A DNA stretch of 64,000 nt, taken from Fen-1058 sp964398185 (GTDB lineage: Bacteria; Chloroflexota; Anaerolineae; Fen-1058). Below the pieces are notes generated by a model. The model saw only the letters and a program-made list of their open reading frames with translations. It did not search any database and was not told where the DNA came from. Shown in pieces: positions 58,915 to 64,000 of this stretch. The stretch covers positions 1 to 64,000 of the forward strand of contig CAYNML010000007.1 in NCBI GenBank assembly GCA_964398185.1. Direction: 5' to 3'. The position numbers and the translations under genes were made by a program. Positions within the stretch are counted from its first letter, which is position 1. Each line of letters opens with the position of its first letter.

Positions 58915-61419
58915 ATGCGTCGTCACTGGAAACTTGCGCTGCTCATCCTCTCGGTCATCAGCCTCGCGTGCGCGGTGGGCGTGTACGCGTGGCTGTTTGT
59001 CGATCTGCCCGCGCTGGATACGCTGTACCAGCGCACCTCCGCGCCATCCACGCGCCTTCTCGATCGGCACGGGCGGGTGTTGTATGAGATCAGCGATCCG
59101 CATCAGGGCCGCCACGCGCCGATCGGGTTGGCCGACATCCCGCCGGCCTGTCGCGCAGCGACTATCGCCACGGAAGATGCCAACTACTACTCACATCCCG
59201 GCGTCGACATCACCGGCATCATCCGCGCGTTGTGGATCAACGTGCAGGGCGGCGAAGTGCTCTCGGGCGGCAGCACCATCACGCAGCAGCTGGCGCGCAA
59301 CCTGCTGCTCTCCCCCGCCGAACGAACGCAGCGCACGTTGACGCGCAAGCTGCGCGAGAGCATTCTGGCGTGGCGCATCACACAGCAGTTCAGCAAAGAC
59401 GACATCCTGGCGCTGTATCTCAACGAAGCGTATTACGGCAATCTCGCCATTGGAATTGAGGCGGCGGCGCAAGTGTACTTTGGCAAGTCGGCCGGCGAAC
59501 TCGATCTGGCCGAGTGTGCGCTGCTGGCGGGCCTGCCGCAATCGACGGCGCTGTACGATCCGTTGACGAATCTGTCTGCGGCGAAAGAACGCCAGGCCGT
59601 GGTGCTTGAGCTGATGACGAAGCAAGGCTACCTCACACCCGATCGCGCGGAGCTGGCGAAAGCGGAAGACCTGCAATTTGCGGCCACGCCGTTCCCGATC
59701 GAAGCGCCGCACTTTGTGGCCTATGTGCGGCAGTGGCTCGAAGATCGCTACGGTCTGGAAGCGATCTATACGCAAGGCTTGATCGTTACCACCACACTCG
59801 ATCTCGATTGGCAGAATGCCGCGCAAGCGATCGCACAACGGCAGATCGCTGAATTGCAGAAGGACAAACCCGATCAACCCGGCAAGAACGTCAACAATGC
59901 GGCCGTGGTCGCGCTCGATCCGCGATCGGGTGAGGTGCGGGTGATGCTGGGCAGCCCTGATTACTTTGATAAGCAGATCGACGGGGCCGTGAATGCCGCC
60001 ATCGCGCAGCGGCAGCCGGGATCGAGCATCAAGCCGATCACGTATGCCGCCGCGTTCGATCCGCAAGCGCCCGATCCGTTGACGCCCGCCTCGCTGATCC
60101 TCGACGTGCGATCGTCCTTCCCGACGAAGGAGGGCGATCCCTACGTGCCCAAGAATTACGATCTGCAATTTCACGGGCCGGTGTCGGCGCGCGAGGCACT
60201 GGCGTCGTCGTACAACATTCCGGCGGTGAAGGTGCTGCAGCACGTCGGGCTGGAGCGCATGATCGCGTTGGCGCGGGCGCTGGGCATTTCGACGTTCGGC
60301 CAGCCCGATCGGTATGGCTTGTCACTCACGCTGGGCGGCGGCGAGGTGCGCTTGCTCGACATGGCGCTGGCGTACAGCGCGTTTGCCAACGGCGGCCTCA
60401 AAGTCGATCCGGTGGCGGTGCTGCAAGTCAGCGACGCGCAGGGCAACACCTTGTACCGCCAGACACCGCAGCGCGGCGAGCGGGTGCTCGATGCACGGGT
60501 GGCTTATCTGATCACGAGCATTCTCAGCGATAACAAGGCGCGCGCGCCCGCCTTCACCGAATACAGCGTGCTGCGCTTGAATCGACCCGCCGCGGCCAAG
60601 ACCGGCACGACGACGGATTGGCGCGACAACTGGACGATCGGTTATACGCCCGAGCTGGTCACGGGCGTGTGGGTGGGCAACGCTGACAACCAGCCGATGG
60701 AGCGGGTCAGCGGTATCACGGGCGCCGGGCCGATCTGGCGCGACTTTATGCTGGAAGCGCTGAAGGGCAAGCCGATTCAAGATTTTACGCGGCCCGCCGG
60801 GTTGATCGATCTCGACGTGTGTGCCACATCAGGTCTGCTGCCCACGCCGTATTGCCCGTACACCAAACGCGAGGTGTTCATCGCGGGCACGCAGCCCACG
60901 CAGCCCGATAATCTCTATCGCCCCGTCGATATCGATGTCGTTACGGGTCAACCGGCCACGGCGGATACGCCACGCGATCGGATCGAATCGCGTGTGTTCC
61001 TGGTGCTGCCGGCCGAAGCGCGTGAGTGGGCCAGAGACAATGGCATACCGCAATTATCAATTTTCAATGATCAATTAACAATGAACAATGACCAGACAGC
61101 GGATTCCATCGTCCAACATCCAACCTCCAATTTCCAAGTGCGAGTTACGCGACCTGATAACGGCACGATCTATCGCCTCACGTCACAGACGCCCATCGAG
61201 ACGCAGCGCATTCCGGTGCAGGCTATTGTGGCCGACGGTGTGAAGTTGCGCACGCTAACTTTGTTGGTTGACGGTCAAGCGATCGGCGAATTCACCACTT
61301 CGCCCGCGCGCACGTTCTGGCAGTTGCAGCTGGGGGCGCATACGATCACGGCGCGGCTGATCGATGAACAGGGGCAGATGGTTGAGAGTGAGCCGGTGCG
61401 GATTGTAGTGACGCAGTAG
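58915..61419 (+). CDS. Class A penicillin-binding protein (transglycosylase/transpeptidase)
   Basis: 834 aa. N-terminal membrane anchor (KLALLILSVISLACAVGVYAW), GT51 transglycosylase (~60-230: AATIATEDANYYSHPG with the catalytic Glu, GGSTITQQLARNLLL, ILALYLNEAYYGN), transpeptidase (~310-620: nucleophile Ser in RQPGSSIKPITYA, SxN as SSYN, KTGTT), then a C-terminal beta domain. Thirty residues (from 61051, NDQLTMNNDQTA...) are encoded by heptad repeats. ATG 58915 is next to the N gap, so the start is not fully certain. Synthesises peptidoglycan outside the membrane. Confidence 0.92.
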   Translation: MRRHWKLALLILSVISLACAVGVYAWLFVDLPALDTLYQRTSAPSTRLLDRHGRVLYEISDPHQGRHAPIGLADIPPACRAATIATEDANYYSHPGVDITGIIRALWINVQGGEVLSGGSTITQQLARNLLLSPAERTQRTLTRKLRESILAWRITQQFSKDDILALYLNEAYYGNLAIGIEAAAQVYFGKSAGELDLAECALLAGLPQSTALYDPLTNLSAAKERQAVVLELMTKQGYLTPDRAELAKAEDLQFAATPFPIEAPHFVAYVRQWLEDRYGLEAIYTQGLIVTTTLDLDWQNAAQAIAQRQIAELQKDKPDQPGKNVNNAAVVALDPRSGEVRVMLGSPDYFDKQIDGAVNAAIAQRQPGSSIKPITYAAAFDPQAPDPLTPASLILDVRSSFPTKEGDPYVPKNYDLQFHGPVSAREALASSYNIPAVKVLQHVGLERMIALARALGISTFGQPDRYGLSLTLGGGEVRLLDMALAYSAFANGGLKVDPVAVLQVSDAQGNTLYRQTPQRGERVLDARVAYLITSILSDNKARAPAFTEYSVLRLNRPAAAKTGTTTDWRDNWTIGYTPELVTGVWVGNADNQPMERVSGITGAGPIWRDFMLEALKGKPIQDFTRPAGLIDLDVCATSGLLPTPYCPYTKREVFIAGTQPTQPDNLYRPVDIDVVTGQPATADTPRDRIESRVFLVLPAEAREWARDNGIPQLSIFNDQLTMNNDQTADSIVQHPTSNFQVRVTRPDNGTIYRLTSQTPIETQRIPVQAIVADGVKLRTLTLLVDGQAIGEFTTSPARTFWQLQLGAHTITARLIDEQGQMVESEPVRIVVTQ
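61051..61140. repeat. Heptanucleotide repeats in frame within the PBP gene
   Basis: Units CAATTAT, CAATTTT, CAATGAT, CAATTAA, CAATGAA, CAATGAC (61051-61092), then CCATCGT, CCAACAT, CCAACCT, CCAATTT, CCAAGTG (61106-61140). The stretch is 90 bases, so the frame is kept. The CAATGAA family also makes up the tract at 28221-28283. Confidence 0.9.
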
Positions 61420-61448
61420 GGATTCATCAACCATTTATCTCGCGGGAG

Positions 61449-61454
61449 TATAAT
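61449..61454 (+). promoter_or_regulatory. -10 element (TATAAT)
   Basis: Perfect -10 hexamer upstream of the 61503 gene; no clear -35. Confidence 0.45.
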
Positions 61455-61502
61455 GGCAGTTGCATCGCAGAAACTTGAAGGAGTAGTCACGCGGTAAGTT
61501 AC

Positions 61503-62096
61503 ATGAAGAACATCATCATCTTGATCTTACTGGGCATCATCGCCTATTTGCTGTACACCAGCGGTATTCTGAACCGTGCGGTGCAGTCGGTGCCGCAGTT
61601 GTTAGCCAGCACGCCCAATCCCAACGAGACGCCGCAGATCAGCGTCACGGTCTATTCGCCGTATGGCACGGGCAACAAGACGCCTGGCGCGCCTACTGCC
61701 ACGCCCGCGCCGCCGCCAGCCATCACGCTTGTGGGGCAGCCAACTACCATCCCCGACGTGCCGATCTTCGTGCCGCCGACGCCCGTCGTCATCGTGCCGG
61801 AAGTTCCGCCGACGCTGGCGCTGCCGAACACGCCCACGCCCGCTGCGACTTTTCAGATCACACTGGATTCACCGCGTGACGGTGAGACCACCAACACCTC
61901 GCCGCTGCTGGTCACCGGCGTGACCGTGCCCAATGCCATCGTCAGCGTAAACGATGTGGTAGGTATCGCCAACGGGGAAGGCCGCTTTGACTTGATGGTG
62001 CCCTTGCAAGCCGGCCCCAACGTGCTGGAAGTCATCGCGAGCCAGCCAAACGGACTGCAAGCCTTTGTGATCGTGACGGTGATGTATCAGCCGTAG
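61503..62096 (+). CDS. Membrane-anchored protein with Pro/Thr linker and Ig-like domain
   Basis: 197 aa. N-terminal helix (IIILILLGIIAYLLYTSGIL), a long P/T/V-rich linker (~40-115), and a C-terminal Ig-like domain (~118-197: FQITLDSPRDGETTNTSPLLVTGVTVPNAIVSVNDVV...NVLEVIAS) resembling the glucodextranase B/Big-type modules. Likely an extracellular binding domain on a stalk. Ribosome site weak (GAAGGAG is far upstream). Ends at 62096 inside a small palindrome. Confidence 0.7.
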   Translation: MKNIIILILLGIIAYLLYTSGILNRAVQSVPQLLASTPNPNETPQISVTVYSPYGTGNKTPGAPTATPAPPPAITLVGQPTTIPDVPIFVPPTPVVIVPEVPPTLALPNTPTPAATFQITLDSPRDGETTNTSPLLVTGVTVPNAIVSVNDVVGIANGEGRFDLMVPLQAGPNVLEVIASQPNGLQAFVIVTVMYQP

Positions 62097-62142
62097 CGCA
62101 ATTTGCCAAATTGCGCCACAACTTTGGTCGTTCTAATCTGTG

Positions 62143-62177
62143 AAACCGATCGGTGACCCAAGCCGATCGGTTTTTTT
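62143..62177 (+). terminator. Rho-independent terminator
   Basis: AAACCGATCGG / CCGATCGGTTT then TTTT, ending the 61503-62096 transcript. Confidence 0.9.
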
Positions 62178-62284
62178 GATCAAAGAAACCCGGTTTCTAT
62201 CCGGGTAGACCAGGGTCACATCGACTTGGCAGGCGCTCTGCGGTATGATCACATCACAAATCTACTTCTTACGGAGGGGAAGCC

Positions 62285-62902
62285 ATGAAGCTGATCAAAA
62301 TGTTGGTTGTGGTAGCGCTGGTGTTCGTGTTAGGTGGTGTGTTGGGCGTCCGTCTCGGTGGTTCGGGCTTGCAAGCCGATGTGCCGCAGCAGGCGGCCAT
62401 CGCGCAGCCGCAGACTGCGCCGCAAGCTGCGCCGCAAGCTGCGCCGCAGGAAGCAGCCGCCGAGCCGGTGGGCATGGTGGGTGTGCTGCAAGCGATCGGC
62501 TCGCAAAGCCTAAGCGTGCAGACGACGGCCGGCATGCACTTGCTGACGGTGAACGCGGCCGCGCTGGGCAGCGGCTCGTCGGCGCTGGATCAATTGCGGC
62601 CGGGCGATAAGGTGGCGGTGTGGGTGCAGAACCTGCAAGGGCACAATGTTGTAACGAAGATCACGGTCATTCCGCAAAGCCCCACGCGCATTCACTACGT
62701 CGGCCTGATCGGCACCCTGAACGGCGACAAGATCGATGTGGTGGGGCAGCAGGGTGAGATCACCACCTTCCGCGTCGATCAGACAGTGCAGAGCTTGCCC
62801 GATGCGAATCGCCAGCCGCAGGTGGGCGATCAGGTCACGGTGGTGGCCAAGCCCGATCCGCTGGGCGACGGCTGGCTGGCCGTGGCGATCGTCAAGCAGT
62901 AG
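62285..62902 (+). CDS. Secreted DUF5666-like protein
   Basis: 205 aa. Signal peptide or anchor (MLVVVALVFVLGGVLGVRLG), an A/P/Q-rich low-complexity stretch with a repeated CCGCAAGCTG (PQAAPQAAPQ), then two beta-barrel units (~60-130, ~135-205: VGVLQAIGSQSLSVQTT, IGTLNGDKIDVVGQQGEITTF) of the DUF5666 kind, with LRPGDKVAVW and PQVGDQVTVVA. Ligand unknown. Related to the 57739-58626 protein. GGAGGGG precedes ATG 62285. Confidence 0.8.
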   Translation: MKLIKMLVVVALVFVLGGVLGVRLGGSGLQADVPQQAAIAQPQTAPQAAPQAAPQEAAAEPVGMVGVLQAIGSQSLSVQTTAGMHLLTVNAAALGSGSSALDQLRPGDKVAVWVQNLQGHNVVTKITVIPQSPTRIHYVGLIGTLNGDKIDVVGQQGEITTFRVDQTVQSLPDANRQPQVGDQVTVVAKPDPLGDGWLAVAIVKQ

Positions 62903-62917
62903 GCCGGAGAAAGCAAA

Positions 62918-62948
62918 ACGGCCCGATCGGTTGGTCCGATCGGGCCGT
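62918..62948. terminator. Bidirectional terminator hairpin
   Basis: ACGGCCCGATCGG / CCGATCGGGCCGT around TTGGT, between converging genes; poor T-run. Confidence 0.7.
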
Positions 62949-62967
62949 GCTGAGTGATCGGGCGGTA

Positions 62968-63360
62968 TCAGGCCGTGGCTTTGGCCGACAGCACGCGCTC
63001 GACGCTTTGCAGCAGTTCCTGCGGGCCGAACGGCTTGGTCACGTAATCGTCGACCTTGGCGATGTGCAAGCCCAGAATCTTGTCGATGCTCTGCGCCTTG
63101 GCCGTGACGACGATGACGGGGATGTTCTTCAATTCCGGATCGGCCTTCATCTGTTGATACACTTCCCACCCGTCCATATCCGGCATCATCAGGTCCAACA
63201 GCACCAGATCGGGCTTCACGCGGCGGATGGCTTCCAGCCCTTCCAGGCCGCCGGTCGCGCCGGTGAGATCGAAGCCTTTGCGGCCCAGAATCAGACGAAT
63301 CAAATCGATGATTTCAGGCTCATCTTCGACGCAAACGACTCTCTTTTTAATTTCGGACAT
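62968..63360 (-). CDS. CheY-like response regulator (single receiver)
   Basis: 130 aa, receiver domain only: VVCVEDEPEIIDLI (acidic pocket), phospho-acceptor D56 in LVLLDLMMPDMDGWEVY, VVTAKAQ, and the lysine in YVTKPFGPQEL. No output domain, so it probably acts by protein contact or in a phosphorelay. AGGAG precedes ATG 63360. A minus-strand CTATAAT near 63458-63464 may be the promoter. No kinase adjacent; the hybrid kinase at 54560 is on the other strand. Confidence 0.93.
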   Translation of the reverse strand: MSEIKKRVVCVEDEPEIIDLIRLILGRKGFDLTGATGGLEGLEAIRRVKPDLVLLDLMMPDMDGWEVYQQMKADPELKNIPVIVVTAKAQSIDKILGLHIAKVDDYVTKPFGPQELLQSVERVLSAKATA

Positions 63361-63497
63361 GAGTGGGTTCTCCTGTGACGTCCTGTTGGCGTGAGTTTAC
63401 CTCAAGATAGCCCGATTCGTCAATTGGACTCTGGTCTGATGGGGTAGGTCAGTTCTGATTATAGCACGAATTTTGTCCGTGCCCCACCGGCGCCCCC

Positions 63498-64000
63498 TCA
63501 ACGCTGCGCGCAGAAATCCCGCACCGTTTCGTACAATACCTGCACCCCAAAGCCAAAGGCGTCGAGGCTGACCCGCTCGTCATGGCCGTGGATCAAACCG
63601 TCGAAGGGCGTGTCCGGTTGCAACTTGAGCGGCGCAAAACCATAGCACTGCGTGCCGAGCTTGGCAAAGAGCTTGGCGTCGGTGGCGCCCGCCATCATGT
63701 ACGGCACGGTGATTGCGCCGGGGTCTGATCGGGCCAGCTGCTGTTCGATGGCGTGGAAAAGCGGCGTCTCACTGGATACTTCCAGCGGCGGCGAGGTGTG
63801 CTCGATCGTGATCTCGATCCCGTCGCCCAGGCGCGGACGGACTTCAGCCAGAAACGATTCCACGTCGAACCCGGGCAGCATGCGGCCGTCGAGAATCGCT
63901 TCGGCTTCCGAGGGGATGACGTTAGCCTTGTACCCGGCGCGCAGTTGATTGGGCGAGACGGTGTTGTGCAGGATCGCGTGCAGCACGTCGGCCAGCGATC
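63498..64000 (-). CDS. M20 family peptidase, C-terminal part (runs off the window)
   Basis: Minus-strand frame open beyond 64000; the visible C-terminal ~167 residues contain the end of the dimerisation domain and the catalytic-domain C-terminus (NVIPSEAEAILDGRMLPG, PYMMAGATDAKLFAKLG, CYGFAPLKL, LIHGHDERVSLD with a conserved metal-binding His). M20 enzymes are zinc exopeptidases, acylases and deacetylases; specificity cannot be judged from this part. The N-terminal metal ligands lie outside the window. Confidence 0.85.
   Translation of the reverse strand, partial: SLADVLHAILHNTVSPNQLRAGYKANVIPSEAEAILDGRMLPGFDVESFLAEVRPRLGDGIEITIEHTSPPLEVSSETPLFHAIEQQLARSDPGAITVPYMMAGATDAKLFAKLGTQCYGFAPLKLQPDTPFDGLIHGHDERVSLDAFGFGVQVLYETVRDFCAQR

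Overview
The window looks like chromosomal DNA from a member of the Chloroflexota (an Anaerolineae-like lineage is my best guess, by inference), probably a draft or metagenome assembly because it carries two 100-base runs of N (3817-3916, 58799-58898). It is mostly GC-rich. Secreted proteins carry Thr/Pro-rich linkers and LysM, M23 and DUF5666 modules. Several genes (26.0-28.2 kb, 53.4-54.5 kb) belong to families I associate with Chloroflexota. I see no lipopolysaccharide or outer-membrane genes. No phage, CRISPR array, rRNA or intact insertion sequence is visible. LAYOUT: 0-1.2 kb is AT-richer and holds three small genes of unknown function. 1.3-6.1 kb (minus) has an MFS transporter, a Rieske oxygenase, a ferritin-like/VIT1 iron protein and an acidic TPR protein. 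6.1-10.4 kb (plus) pairs a cysteine desulfurase with MnmA, the sulfur donor and sulfurtransferase for tRNA 2-thiouridine, followed by small membrane proteins. 10.4-16.1 kb (minus) reads IrrE-like protein, aldehyde dehydrogenase, GlmS and the NAD(P)HX repair enzyme. 16.2-25.2 kb carries a response regulator, secreted proteins, an acetyltransferase and membrane glycosyltransferases. 25.2-28.2 kb (minus) is a three-gene cluster of unknown function ending in a MoaD/deoxyribosyltransferase-like fusion, beside tRNA-Arg. 28-31 kb has DUF2007, DUF350, M23 and DUF192 genes. Glycogen genes lie at 31.1-33.2 kb (GlgP) and 39.1-41.5 kb (debranching enzyme and a CBM48 protein). Between them are a PfkB kinase, a GxxExxY gene inside inverted repeats, a methyltransferase, and an AT-richer block of orphan secreted genes with a duplicated leader element. 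41.5-53 kb holds a degenerate receiver, a probable small RNA, a SWIM protein, EF-P, a GT-C glycosyltransferase, DinG, a roadblock protein, PyrG and a sigma/anti-sigma pair. 53.1-64 kb has tRNA-Leu, a paired anchored-protein operon, a hybrid kinase lacking the usual phospho-acceptor His, DUF5666 proteins, a class A PBP, a CheY-like protein and the end of an M20 peptidase. REPEATS: the most distinctive feature is the density of small repeats, several lying in frame inside genes. They include 7-bp tandem tracts (at the start of mnmA, in the PBP gene and in two membrane protein genes), an 84-bp palindromic repeat in the NAD(P)HX repair gene, a hairpin-GCTGATA-hairpin element whose stems differ in sequence but stay paired, and a 68-82 bp element with two inverted-repeat modules present four times.
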